Source of the DNA: JBBRYK01 sp038237665
GTDB taxonomy: Bacteria > Actinomycetota > Thermoleophilia > Gaiellales > Gaiellaceae
Assembly: GCA_038237665.1 (NCBI GenBank)
Contig: JBBRYK010000002.1
Coordinates: 14,387-78,386 of the forward strand
DNA: 64,000 nt
Direction: 5' to 3'
In this document: positions 48,267 to 56,937 of the stretch, piece by piece
Position numbering within the stretch: position 1 is the stretch's first letter
Layout: every line of letters starts with the position of its first letter
The notes under the pieces: generated by a model
Told to the model about the DNA's origin: nothing
Database searches by the model: none
The model's input: only the letters and a program-made list of their open reading frames with translations
Translations under genes and position numbers: made by a program

Positions 48267-49801
48267 TGCAGCTCCCCGAGCTCGGCCTCGACGGAAGCCA
48301 CCAACGAACCGTCGCGGATGGTTGCCGCGACCGCCTCGATCTCGGGAGTCAGCGAGCGGTCGTCCTTGAGCCTCGGCGAGTACGAGCGCACGAGCCGGCG
48401 GGTCGCCTCTGCGCCGGCGCCGGGCTCGAGCGGAGCGAGGAACTCGACCGCCTGCGCACCCGCGAGCAGCTCGATGGCCAGCGCGCGCTCCGCGTTGGCG
48501 AGCACCTGCCACGCCTTGAGGCCCGCCGCGTTGCCCATCGAGACGTGATCCTCCTGCCCTGCGCTCGTCGGGATCGAGTCGACGCTCGCGGGATGGCAGA
48601 GCACCTTGTTCTCGCTGACCAGCGACGCCGCCACGTACTGCGGGATCATGAAGCCAGAGTTGAGCCCGCCGTCGCTGGTGAGGAAGGCCGGCAGGCCGCC
48701 CGAGAGATTCGGGTTGACGAGGCGCTCGACACGGCGCTCGGAGATGCTCGCCAGCTCCGATACCGCCATCGCGAGCGCGTCCAGCGCAAAGGCGAGCGGC
48801 TGGCCGTGGAAGTTGCCGTTCGAGACGAGGAGTTCCTCCTCGACCAGGACGAGCGGATTGTCAGTGGCGGAGTTCAGCTCGACCGAGACGGTGTAGTCGA
48901 CGTAGTCGAGGAGGTCTCTCGACGCGCCGTGCACCTGGGGAGCACAACGAAGGGAGTACGCGTCCTGGACCTTGTCGCACCAGCGATGCGCCTCGTTGAT
49001 GGCCGAGCCCTCGAGCGCGCGCAGGATGTTGGCCGCGGAGGCGGATTGACCGCGCAGCGGGCGCAGCGCGTGGATCTCCGGGATGAAGCTCGAGCGCGAG
49101 CCCTGTAGGGCCTCGAGCGACAGGGCGCACGCGAGGTCGGCCACCTTCGCGAGGCGCCGGGCGCGCGCAAGCCCAAGGGCCCCGAAGGCCGCCATGAACT
49201 GCGTCCCGTTGACGAGCGACAGGCCTTCCTTCACCTGGAGCCGGATCGGCTCGAGCCCCGCGCGCGCGAGTGCCTCGTCGCCTGGAAGCCGCTCGCCCTC
49301 GGCCCACGCCTCTCCTTCGCCGATCAGCGGCAGCGCCAGATGCGCAAGCGGTGCGAGGTCGCCGCTCGCACCGACCGAGCCCCGGCTCGGAACGTGCGGC
49401 AGGACGCCGCGGTTCAGCAGCTCAATCAGCAGCTCGACCGTGGTCACGCGCGCGCCGGAGTTGCCCTTGGCCAGCGCGTTCGCCCGCAGCAGCATCGCCG
49501 CGCGCACGATCTCCGGCGGGTATGGATCGCCGACCCCGCAGGCGTGGCTTCGCAGCAGGCGGAGCTGGAGCTCCTCGGTCAGCTCCTCGGGGATCGCGCG
49601 TGAGACGAAGCGCCCGAAGCCGGTGTTGATCCCGTACGTGTGCTCGCTCGTGCCGTGCGCCGCCCGCTCGACGAGCGCCCGTGCAGCGCCCATCTTCTCC
49701 CGCGCAGCCTCGGACAGCGTGACCGAAGCGCCCTCGACCGCGACGGCCCAGACGTCCTCGACGACCAGGTTCTCACCGGTCAGCGCCGGAGCGTCGATCA
49801 C
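48263..49801 (-). CDS. hutH: Histidine ammonia-lyase
   Basis: Makes urocanate from histidine. 512 residues. The MIO cofactor tripeptide is in RGSVGASGDLAPLAHLALP, with NTGFGRFVSR, GNSGARVTTVELLIELLNRG, LVNGTQFMAAFG and NGNFHGQPLAFALDALAMAV. GTG start. First gene of the leftward hut unit (hutH-TM-hutU-hutI). Confidence 0.96.
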   Translation of the reverse strand: MIDAPALTGENLVVEDVWAVAVEGASVTLSEAAREKMGAARALVERAAHGTSEHTYGINTGFGRFVSRAIPEELTEELQLRLLRSHACGVGDPYPPEIVRAAMLLRANALAKGNSGARVTTVELLIELLNRGVLPHVPSRGSVGASGDLAPLAHLALPLIGEGEAWAEGERLPGDEALARAGLEPIRLQVKEGLSLVNGTQFMAAFGALGLARARRLAKVADLACALSLEALQGSRSSFIPEIHALRPLRGQSASAANILRALEGSAINEAHRWCDKVQDAYSLRCAPQVHGASRDLLDYVDYTVSVELNSATDNPLVLVEEELLVSNGNFHGQPLAFALDALAMAVSELASISERRVERLVNPNLSGGLPAFLTSDGGLNSGFMIPQYVAASLVSENKVLCHPASVDSIPTSAGQEDHVSMGNAAGLKAWQVLANAERALAIELLAGAQAVEFLAPLEPGAGAEATRRLVRSYSPRLKDDRSLTPEIEAVAATIRDGSLVASVEAELGELQ

Positions 49802-49837
49802 GCGGCGAGTGTAGCTCCGGCCCTGGCCGGTGACAGG

Positions 49838-50716
49838 TCAGCCGAGCAGCCGCAGCTCGAGGAGGCGAGACGCTTCGAACCCCTCGATCCTGAGCGCCGC
49901 GCCGGCGGCGGCCGCGGCGGCGCCTGCCGGCATCAGGCCGACGAGCTCGGCGCCGACCACCTCGGCACCGCGCGCTTGGGCCTCGGCCTCGATTCGGGCC
50001 ACGATCTCGTGCAGCGCCGCCGCCTCCCAGTCCTCGACGTTCATGCTCACCTGGACCCGGCCGGCCCGGGGCAGCTCGAGCCCGAGCGCCCGCACACCGG
50101 GAAAACCGCCGCCCCGCTCGCGCACTGCGGCGGCGACCGCGCGCGCCGTGTCCAGGTCGGCACCGGTGAGATCGACGTTGAAGGCGACCAGCGGCCGGCG
50201 CGCGCCGACGATCGCGCAGCCCGTGCGCTCGTCGATCTCCGACGGGCCCAGGTCGACGGCCAGCTCCCCGTCCGCGATCCGGCGACGGAGCTCCTCCAAC
50301 CCTCCGCGGCGGAAGAAGGCCGGACCGCGACCCGGAGCGAGCTCGCCGTAGAGGAACACGGGGATCTCGAGGTCGTGCGCGATCCTGTAGGCGACGGCGA
50401 AGGCGGCTGCCTTGGCCCGGTCCATGTCCCCCGGCCGAATCGGCACGACCGGGACGACGTCCGCGGCCCCGACTCGGGGGTGTGCCCCGACGTGCCGCCG
50501 GAGGTCGATCCGCTCCTGGGCCACGGCCGTGACATTCAGCAGCGCTTCGACAACCTGCTCGTCGTCCCCGACGAGCGTCAACACCGACCGGTTGTGGTCG
50601 GCGTCCGAGTGTGTGTCGAGCAGCCGGGCGTGGCGGCCGACGGCGGCCTCGAGAGCGTCGATCGTCTCGCGGTCACGACCTTCCGAGAAGTTCGGCACTG
50701 CCTCGAGCGGAAGCAC
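49838..50716 (-). CDS. ftcD: Glutamate formimidoyltransferase
   Basis: Moves the formimino group of formiminoglutamate to tetrahydrofolate, the fourth step after HutI. 292 residues with the N-terminal AVPNFSEGRDRETIDALEAA, DTHSDADHNRSVLTLVG, HVGAHPRVGAADVVPVVP and FLYGELAPGRGPAFFRRGG. There is no fused cyclodeaminase. With hutHUI it indicates the folate-dependent route rather than direct hydrolysis by HutG or HutF. GTG/ATG start; 36 bp upstream of hutH. Confidence 0.94.
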   Translation of the reverse strand: MLPLEAVPNFSEGRDRETIDALEAAVGRHARLLDTHSDADHNRSVLTLVGDDEQVVEALLNVTAVAQERIDLRRHVGAHPRVGAADVVPVVPIRPGDMDRAKAAAFAVAYRIAHDLEIPVFLYGELAPGRGPAFFRRGGLEELRRRIADGELAVDLGPSEIDERTGCAIVGARRPLVAFNVDLTGADLDTARAVAAAVRERGGGFPGVRALGLELPRAGRVQVSMNVEDWEAAALHEIVARIEAEAQARGAEVVGAELVGLMPAGAAAAAAGAALRIEGFEASRLLELRLLG

Positions 50717-50736
50717 GAACGTACTCTAGGGCCGGG

Positions 50737-51158
50737 TTGAAGGCCTACTACCACGCGCGTGCGCGCGAGTACGACGACTGGTGGCTCGGGACAGCGCGGT
50801 ACGCCGCGAAGCGGCGGCCCGGCTGGCACGAGGCTCGCACCGCGCTCGAGGAAGCGATCCACGGACTTCCACCCGCGCGGACGCTCGACGTTGCCTGCGG
50901 TACCGCCACCTCGAGGAGCCCGAACGGGTGCGCTTCCTGGCGGAGGCGCGGCGGGTCGCTTCCGAGCTCGTCATCGTCGGGTCCGTGCGCCGCGAGGGGA
51001 TACCCACGGTGCGGTGGGAAGAGCGCATCCTGAACGACGGGTCGCGCTGGGAGGTGTACAAGCGGTACTTCGAGCCGGCGCTGCTGCTCTACGAGCTCGG
51101 CGGGGGGCGCGTCCTCTTCGAGTATCCGGAGTTTTTCGTGATGGTCGCGTCTCCTTGA
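50737..51158 (+). pseudogene. Internally deleted class I SAM methyltransferase
   Basis: The frame from TTG 50737 gives KAYYHARAREYDDWWLGTAR ... ARTLDVACGTA (SAM motif I), then turns to nonsense. The downstream part of the same family continues in another frame from about 50900: YRHLEEPERVRFLAEARRVA, LVIVGSVRREGIPTVRWEER, NDGSRWEVYKRYF, ending TGA at 51156. Relative to intact type-11 methyltransferases about 60 residues (motif I tail to the HLxxEER helix) are missing at a GGTAC junction (50900-50904), and the two parts differ in frame. The gene is therefore broken. No frame overlaps it as a replacement. Confidence 0.75.
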
Positions 51159-51763
51159 CGCGCCGCCGTTCCTCGTATCGCTCACTGACCTCTCTCCAGA
51201 GCGACAACCGCCGTTGCCGCGCGTGCCTGGAGGCGGGCTATCCGCTCGAGTCGCCTCCCGTCTTCGAAGGACGACCGGGCCAACGTGCCTACATGCTCGG
51301 GCAGGCGCCGGGTGTCGTCGAAGGGCAGGAGCTCCGGCCTTGGCGCGGGCGCGCAGGCAAGACGCTCCGCCGCTGGCTCGAGCTGGATGAAGAGCGGTTC
51401 TACGGGACGTTCTACTGCGCGTCGGTCACCCGCTGCTATCCGGGGCGCGCGCCGACGGGCCGAGGAGATCGAACGCCGACGCCCCGTGAACAGGAGCTTT
51501 GCGCGTTCTGGCGCGAGTGGGAGCTTCGGCTGCTGCGGCCGGAGTTGATCGTCACCGTCGGGGGCCTGGCGGCGCGGCGCCTGCTCGGGCTGACCAGCCT
51601 GACGGCCTGCGTCGGCCGCCGCTTCGAGTACGGCGACGCCGTCGTCGTGCCACTTCCCCATCCGTCGGGCGCGAGCGGCTGGCTGAACGATCCGGCCAAC
51701 CGGGAACGCGTGGCAGAGGCGGTTGCGCTCGTCCGGGCCGAGCTCGCTCGTTTGGGCCCCTAG
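51155..51763 (+). CDS. Uracil-DNA glycosylase family 4/5-like, Fe-S type
   Basis: 202 residues from a TTG that overlaps the pseudogene stop as TTGA. Cys residues C21, C24 (RRCRAC), C94 (VTRCYPGR) and C116 (EQELCAFW) match the four Fe-S cluster ligands of family 4 enzymes. Motif A is MLGQAPGVVEGQELRPWRGR with a Gln where others have Glu, and the C-terminal motif is VVVPLPHPSGASGW. It should remove uracil from DNA. The GQAPG-type motif marks the branch often placed in family 5. Confidence 0.9.
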   Translation: MTRRRSSYRSLTSLQSDNRRCRACLEAGYPLESPPVFEGRPGQRAYMLGQAPGVVEGQELRPWRGRAGKTLRRWLELDEERFYGTFYCASVTRCYPGRAPTGRGDRTPTPREQELCAFWREWELRLLRPELIVTVGGLAARRLLGLTSLTACVGRRFEYGDAVVVPLPHPSGASGWLNDPANRERVAEAVALVRAELARLGP

Positions 51764-51809
51764 ATACGGCACGCCCATCCTCCTCCCCGCTGCGATCATC
51801 TCCTGGATA

Positions 51810-51839
51810 GTTGTCACGATAGGCAACAAATGTGTGTCA
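51810..51839 (+). promoter_or_regulatory. Candidate operator/promoter element before the ABC exporter (copy 2)
   Basis: GTTGTC-ACGATA-GGCAAC at 51810-51827 followed by AAATGTGTGTCA. Half-sites and spacing match copy 1 before ald, and 9 of 12 extension bases agree. Reads also as TTGTCA-N17-GTGTCA. It is about 45 bp before the exporter GTG. The 118-bp spacer 51764-51881 otherwise has no recognised site. Confidence 0.45.
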
Positions 51840-51881
51840 AAAGTCGTGCGCGACCTCGCCTCTCCTGGCTAGATTTGGAGG

Positions 51882-53666
51882 GTGACGACGGAGCCTTCCT
51901 ACCGAGCGATCTTCTTCCGGCTCCTCGGCTTCCTACGCCCGTACAAGCTCTCGCTGTGGGTCTCGATCGTGCTCGCGGTCGGATCGCAGCTGGCGCAGAT
52001 CGCGCTCGTCGCCGTCACGGGCCGGATCGTCGACAAGGCGCTGCTGCCGCACGACGGTTCGATGCTCGCGCTGCTCGTGATCGTGCTCGCCCTCCTGGGC
52101 GCCCTGAAGGCGGGCCTGATGGTCGCGCGGCGCCTGATTTCCGGCCGTCAGGCCCTGGGCGTCGAATTCGACGTCCGAAACGCGCTCTACGCGCAACTGG
52201 TCCGCCTTTCCTTCGGCTTCTACGACCGGCACCAGACCGGGCAGTTGATGTCCCGCGCGACCGTCGACCTGCAGGGTGTCCGGTTCTTCCTCGGCTACGG
52301 CCTGATCTTCCTCTTCCAGAACGTGCTCACCGTGTTCTTCGTGACCGCCGTCCTCTTCGCTTACCAGTGGAAGCTTGCCCTCATCGCGCTCGCGATCACG
52401 CCCGTGCTCGCAGCGCTGTCCTACCGCTACAGCCACGTGACGCACCCGACGATGCGCGACGTCCAGCAGAAGCTCGCGGACGTCGCCACGGTCGCCGAGG
52501 AGAACATCGTCGGCGTCCACGTCGTCAAGGCCTTTGCGCAGGAGCCGGCCGAGGAGGCCAAGTTCCGGCATCGCTCCGAGCTCGTCTTCCGGCGAACGGT
52601 CGACGCGAACCGTCAGCGGGCGCTCTACGTGCCGCTGATCTCCTTCATCCCGCTGCTCGCCCAGGGCGCGGTGCTCCTGATCGGCGCCCGGATGGTCGCC
52701 CACCACACGCTCTCGACCGGCGACTTCATCGCCTTCAACCTCTACCTCGGCATGCTCGTGTCGCCGCTGCGGGCGCTCGGCATGTGGATCGGCCAGGCCC
52801 AGCGTGCTACGGCCTCGGGCGAGCGGATCTTCCAGGTCATCGACGAGGTGATCGAGGTCTCCGATCGGGCCGACGCGCGAGAGCTGCCGGCCGGCCCGGG
52901 TCGCGTCCACTTCGAGAACGTTTCGTTCGCGTACGACGTCGACCGCCCGGTGCTCGACAGCATCGAGCTCGAGCTCGAGGCCGGCAGCACGGTGGCCCTG
53001 ATCGGCCACACCGGCTCCGGCAAGACGACACTTACCGCCCTCCTGCCGCGCTTCTACGACGTGACCGCCGGCCGGATCACCGTCGACGGCGCCGACGTCC
53101 GTGACGTCACCCTCGCGTCGCTTCGGCAGGCGATCGGAATGGTCTCGCAGGACCCGTTTCTCTTCTCCGACACGGTTCGTGAGAACATCGCGTTCGGCGC
53201 GCCCGGCCTGACGGACGAGGAGGTCGAGCACATCGCCAGGCTCGCCCAGGCCCACGAGTTCATCGAGCGGCTCCCGGACGGCTACGAGACGGTGATCGGC
53301 GAGCGCGGAATCACGCTGTCGGGCGGCCAGCGGCAGCGGCTGGCGATCGCGCGCGCCTTGGCCGTCGACCCGCGCATCCTGATCCTCGACGATGCGACGG
53401 CGTCCGTCGACGCGACGACCGAGGCCCGCATCCGGCTCGGCCTCAGGGAGGCGATGAAGGACCGGACGACGCTGATCATCGCCCACCGCCTCTCGACGAT
53501 CGCGCTCGCCGACGAGCTGGTCGTGCTCAACGAGGGCCGGATCGCCGCCCGCGGCACCCACGATGCGCTCCTCAAGACGAGCGAGGTCTATCGCGAGATC
53601 TACGAGCACGGCTTGCTCGAGCGTCAGCTGGCCGACGCGGTCGAGGCCAGGGCGGTCGCCTCATGA
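51882..53666 (+). CDS. ABC exporter half-transporter (permease-ATPase), degenerate-site subunit
   Basis: 594 residues: six-helix transmembrane domain (1-320, RLLGFLRPYKLSLWVSIVLA etc.) and ATPase domain with Walker A LIGHTGSGKTTL, signature LSGGQRQRLAIARA, and Walker B ILILDDATASVD, where the catalytic Glu is Asp. Paired with the next gene, this gives the asymmetric site known in heterodimeric exporters. GTG start; GGAGG touches the start codon, an unusual spacing. Substrate unknown (lipid or drug). Confidence 0.9.
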   Translation: MTTEPSYRAIFFRLLGFLRPYKLSLWVSIVLAVGSQLAQIALVAVTGRIVDKALLPHDGSMLALLVIVLALLGALKAGLMVARRLISGRQALGVEFDVRNALYAQLVRLSFGFYDRHQTGQLMSRATVDLQGVRFFLGYGLIFLFQNVLTVFFVTAVLFAYQWKLALIALAITPVLAALSYRYSHVTHPTMRDVQQKLADVATVAEENIVGVHVVKAFAQEPAEEAKFRHRSELVFRRTVDANRQRALYVPLISFIPLLAQGAVLLIGARMVAHHTLSTGDFIAFNLYLGMLVSPLRALGMWIGQAQRATASGERIFQVIDEVIEVSDRADARELPAGPGRVHFENVSFAYDVDRPVLDSIELELEAGSTVALIGHTGSGKTTLTALLPRFYDVTAGRITVDGADVRDVTLASLRQAIGMVSQDPFLFSDTVRENIAFGAPGLTDEEVEHIARLAQAHEFIERLPDGYETVIGERGITLSGGQRQRLAIARALAVDPRILILDDATASVDATTEARIRLGLREAMKDRTTLIIAHRLSTIALADELVVLNEGRIAARGTHDALLKTSEVYREIYEHGLLERQLADAVEARAVAS

Positions 53667-55495
53667 GGGTCTGGCAGCCCGGCAGCCACCTGAGCATGCA
53701 GCGCGGCGGCGAGGTCAAGGACTGGTCGTGGCAGCGCACGCGACGGCGGCTCGCGACGCTCTGGCGGCTCGCGTCGCCCTACAAGCTCCGGGTTTTCCTC
53801 TCCGTCCTGACGCTGCTCGGCGCGACGGCGACCGCGCTCGCCCCACCGTGGCTCGCCAAGTACGCCCTGGACACCGTCGCTCCCGGGAACGGCAAGAACC
53901 TCGTCTCGTTCAACCCCGACCTGCACAAGCTGTGGTGGATCGTCGGGGCATTCGTGGCCGCGGGTCTCGCCAATTGGGGCATGAGCTACGCGCAGACCTA
54001 CACGACCGGCTGGATCGGCGAACGCATGCTGGCCGACCTGCGCGACCGCCTCTTCCGCCATCTCCAGCGGCTGTCGCTCGGGTTCTACGAGCGCAATCGC
54101 GCGGGCGTGATCATCAGCCGCCTGACGAACGACGTCGAGGCGCTCGACCAGCTCGTCACCGACGGCGTGACGACGCTCGTCCAGAACACGCTCATGCTGC
54201 TCGGGACCGCCGTCATCCTCTTCCTGCTCGACTGGCGGCTCGCACTGGCCACGCTGGCTGTCGTGCCGCTGATGAGCATCGGCACCGCGATCTTCCGCAT
54301 CCGCTCGACGCGGGCGTACCGCCGGGTGCGCGAGCGGCTGGCGCTGGTCACGGCGACGCTCGCCGAGGACATCGCCGGGATGCGGGTCGTCCAGGGCTTC
54401 ACGCGCGAGCGCGCACACGTGAAGCGCTTCCAGGAGGTCAACGAGCACTACCGGAAGTCCAACTACGAAACGGTCGTGCTGAACGGAATCTACTTCCCGT
54501 TCGTCGACCTGCTCTCGTCGCTCGCGACCGCGGTCGTCCTCGGCTACGGCGGCTACCTCTTCTTCCACGGTCAGGTGCAGATCGGAACGCTCCTCGCCTT
54601 CATGCTCTACGTCCAGAACTTCTTCGACCCCGTCCAGCAGCTCTCGCAGCTCTACAACACGTTTCTCTCCGCCGTCGCCGCGCTCGACAAGATCACGGAC
54701 GTCCTGGACGAGGAGCCCGAAGTGGTCGACCGCACCGATGCCCCGGAGCTCGCCGCGATCGAGGGCCGTGTGCGCTTCGAGAACCTCCATTTCGCGTACG
54801 GGCGAGGGCCGGAGGTCTTGCACGGCATCGATCTCGACGTCCCGGCGGGGACGACGGTTGCGCTCGTGGGCCATACCGGGGCCGGCAAGTCGACGATCGC
54901 CAAGCTCCTCGCGCGTTTCTACGACCCGCAGCAGGGGCGGATCACCGTCGACGGGGTCGACCTGCGGGACGTCACGCAGGAGTCGCTTCGCCGGCAGCTC
55001 GGCGTGGTCCCGCAGGAAGGCTTCCTCTTCGCGGGAACCGTTCGCGAGAACATCGCGTTCGGCAGGCCGGGAGCAACGGACGCCGAGATCGCGACGGCGG
55101 CCGAGACGGTCGGCGCGCACGAGTTCATCCTGCGTCTCGAGGAGGGGTACGAAACCCAGCTCGGCGAGCGCGGCACCCGGCTTTCGCTCGGCCAGCGCCA
55201 GCTCGTCGCGTTTGCGCGCGCGCTCCTGGCCGATCCCCGCATCCTGATCCTGGACGAGGCGACGTCGTCGGTCGACATCGGCACGGAGCAGAAGATCGAG
55301 CGGGCGCTCCGCATCCTGCTCGCCGACCGGACCGCGTTCATCATCGCGCACCGCCTGTCGACGATCCGCGACGCCGACCTGATCGTCGTCCTCGAGTACG
55401 GCCGGATCGTCGAGCAGGGCACCCACGACGAGCTGCTCGCGCGGCGAAGCCTCTACCGGTCGCTCTACGGCGACTGGGCCGCCGACGTGGCCTAG
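53663..55495 (+). CDS. ABC exporter half-transporter (permease-ATPase), partner subunit
   Basis: 610 residues, ATG overlapping the first subunit stop as ATGA. The N-terminus has a ~30-residue extension before the first helix. Walker A is LVGHTGAGKSTI, Walker B ILILDEATSSVD (canonical Glu), but the signature is LSLGQRQLVAFARA instead of LSGGQ. The two gene products thus form one good site (this Walker A/B with the partner LSGGQ) and one degenerate site (partner Asp with this LSLGQ), as in TM287/288 or BmrCD. The stop overlaps the cupin stop opposite by 4 bases. Confidence 0.9.
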   Translation: MRVWQPGSHLSMQRGGEVKDWSWQRTRRRLATLWRLASPYKLRVFLSVLTLLGATATALAPPWLAKYALDTVAPGNGKNLVSFNPDLHKLWWIVGAFVAAGLANWGMSYAQTYTTGWIGERMLADLRDRLFRHLQRLSLGFYERNRAGVIISRLTNDVEALDQLVTDGVTTLVQNTLMLLGTAVILFLLDWRLALATLAVVPLMSIGTAIFRIRSTRAYRRVRERLALVTATLAEDIAGMRVVQGFTRERAHVKRFQEVNEHYRKSNYETVVLNGIYFPFVDLLSSLATAVVLGYGGYLFFHGQVQIGTLLAFMLYVQNFFDPVQQLSQLYNTFLSAVAALDKITDVLDEEPEVVDRTDAPELAAIEGRVRFENLHFAYGRGPEVLHGIDLDVPAGTTVALVGHTGAGKSTIAKLLARFYDPQQGRITVDGVDLRDVTQESLRRQLGVVPQEGFLFAGTVRENIAFGRPGATDAEIATAAETVGAHEFILRLEEGYETQLGERGTRLSLGQRQLVAFARALLADPRILILDEATSSVDIGTEQKIERALRILLADRTAFIIAHRLSTIRDADLIVVLEYGRIVEQGTHDELLARRSLYRSLYGDWAADVA

Positions 55496-55878
55496 AAGCT
55501 CTCGGGCCCACCCAGCTCGGTTGCCGGATGTGGAGCGAAGCTGCCGCCCGGCACCGCACCGATGCAGAGCAGCCGCACCCCGTCCGGACCGGGCCTGAGC
55601 GTCCGCTTGGCGCTCGGGCCGACCCGCACCATTGTCTCCGGCGTCAGCTCGACCTTGTCGCCTTCGATGTCGAGCTCGGCCGACCCGCGGAGCGCGACGT
55701 AGACCTCCTCTTGGCCGTCGTCCGCGTGATCGTGGTCGGGGTACCGATCGAACCCCGCCGGAAGGTCGGTCACCTGCATTCCGAAGGAGCTGATTCCCAG
55801 GCACGCCCGTGCCCTCTTCATGGCCCCGCCGTAGAGCGTCTCCATCTCGTCGATCCTCATCGCCGTGTAATCGGCCAT
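55492..55878 (-). CDS. Cupin-domain protein
   Basis: 128 residues with a cupin core: YPDHDHADDGQEEVYVALRG (two histidines and a glutamate of the metal set) and SAELDIEGDKVELTPETMVR. Family 'cupin 2'; function unknown. Converges on the ABC gene, overlap of stop codons. ATG start; divergent from the HD-like gene. Confidence 0.8.
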   Translation of the reverse strand: MADYTAMRIDEMETLYGGAMKRARACLGISSFGMQVTDLPAGFDRYPDHDHADDGQEEVYVALRGSAELDIEGDKVELTPETMVRVGPSAKRTLRPGPDGVRLLCIGAVPGGSFAPHPATELGGPESF

Positions 55879-55921
55879 CGGATTCCTTTCGACTTGGTGA
55901 GGGCGACTCTAAGCTTGCGGT

Positions 55922-56800
55922 ATGGCGCTCGACAAGGAGACCGAGGCGCGGATCGAGAAGCCGGCCTCGGAGGAGGCCGAGCGCGAGGCGCGGCTCACGC
56001 CCTCGCAGGCGGTGCAGCGCATGCGGATCAATGCGCCGACGCGGGCGAACAGGAAGCTCCGGACGCTGATCGAGCGCGTCAACGCCGACGACCAGCTGAA
56101 GGGCTGGTGGCACGTCGCGAACGTGAACGCCGTCGCGCGAATGGAGATCAACGACCACTCCTGGGTGCATATCCAGATCGTCACGAACATCGCGCTGAAG
56201 CTCCTCCGGCAGCTGACGAAGCACGGAGTCGAACCGGCGATGGTCCGCGACTACGGGATGGAGAACGACGACGCGGAGATCGTCGTCACGCTCGCCGCAC
56301 TCCTGCACTGCATCGGCATGGCGGTCCACCGCGACGGCCACGAGGACTTCAGCCTCTTCCTCGGCGAGCCGAAGGCACGCGAGCTCCTGGAAGGCCTCTA
56401 CACGGAGCCCGACCTGACCGTGATCGTCTCGGAGGTGCTCCAGGCGATCACGAGCCACCGCGAATACGGCAAGCCGCTGACGATCGAAGCAGGGCTCGTG
56501 CGAGTCGCCGACGCGCTCGACATGGAGCAGGGCAGGTCGCGGATCCCCTTCGAGCGCGGGCGCGTGACGATCCACTCGCTCTCGGCGGCGGCGATCGAGG
56601 ACGTCGCGATCACAGACGGTGAGGAGAAGCCGATCCGGATCGAGATCCTGATGAACAACTCCTCCGGCATCTACCAGGTGGACGGCCTGCTCCGCGCGAA
56701 GCTCCGCGGGTCCGGCCTCGAGCCCTACGTCGAGGTGATCGCCCACATCGACACCGAGGCCGAGAAGCGGCTCGTGCCGATCTTCCGGCTCGAGACCTGA
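55922..56800 (+). CDS. HD-like domain protein with altered HD motif
   Basis: 292 residues. An N-terminal charged segment (1-45) precedes an HD-type helical domain: EINDHSWVHIQIVTNIALKL (H79/H83), TLAALLHCIGMAVHRDGHED (H129-C130, H136, H140) and ITSHREYGKPLTIEAGLVRV then ADALDMEQGRSR (final Asp). The usual HD pair is H-C, so one metal ligand differs. The C-terminal ~70 residues (RIEILMNNSSGIYQVDGLLR) look like a small binding domain. Nucleotide phosphohydrolase activity is possible but not assured. ATG start. Confidence 0.72.
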   Translation: MALDKETEARIEKPASEEAEREARLTPSQAVQRMRINAPTRANRKLRTLIERVNADDQLKGWWHVANVNAVARMEINDHSWVHIQIVTNIALKLLRQLTKHGVEPAMVRDYGMENDDAEIVVTLAALLHCIGMAVHRDGHEDFSLFLGEPKARELLEGLYTEPDLTVIVSEVLQAITSHREYGKPLTIEAGLVRVADALDMEQGRSRIPFERGRVTIHSLSAAAIEDVAITDGEEKPIRIEILMNNSSGIYQVDGLLRAKLRGSGLEPYVEVIAHIDTEAEKRLVPIFRLET

Positions 56801-56816
56801 ATCTCGACCAGGCGGC

Positions 56817-56822
56817 TACAAT
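56817..56822 (+). promoter_or_regulatory. Candidate -10 box of tRNA-Gln
   Basis: TACAAT 11 nt upstream of the tRNA. No good -35 is seen in the expected place. A similar TACACT precedes tRNA-Glu at a comparable distance. Confidence 0.4.
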
Positions 56823-56833
56823 TCTCGCCCCCT

Positions 56834-56904
56834 TGCGGGGTCGTCTAACGGTAGGACGCTCGGCTCTGGACCGAGTAGTCTAGGTTCGAATCCTAGCCCC
56901 GCAG
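56834..56904 (+). tRNA. tRNA-Gln (CTG anticodon)
   Basis: 71 nt without encoded CCA. Acceptor arms TGCGGGG and CCCCGCA pair fully, discriminator G. The anticodon stem CTCGG/CCGAG encloses CTCTGGA, giving anticodon CTG. The T arm is CTAGG-TTCGAAT-CCTAG. The CTG anticodon reads CAG, common in high-GC genomes. Confidence 0.95.
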
Positions 56905-56935
56905 CCTCGGAAAAGCCCCGCTCAGGCGAGGTTTT
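56905..56935 (+). terminator. Weak hairpin with T-run after tRNA-Gln
   Basis: CCTCG at 56905-56909 can pair with CGAGG at 56927-56931, followed by TTTTG. The stem is short and the loop long, so this is a low-confidence terminator; it also faces the convergent secreted-protein gene. Confidence 0.35.
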
Positions 56936-56937
56936 GT

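Noticed and set aside
53563..56746. Frames of more than 1000 codons on both strands over the ABC exporter
   Set aside because: Shadows of the two ABC genes and the HD-like gene, which have all family motifs in their own frame.
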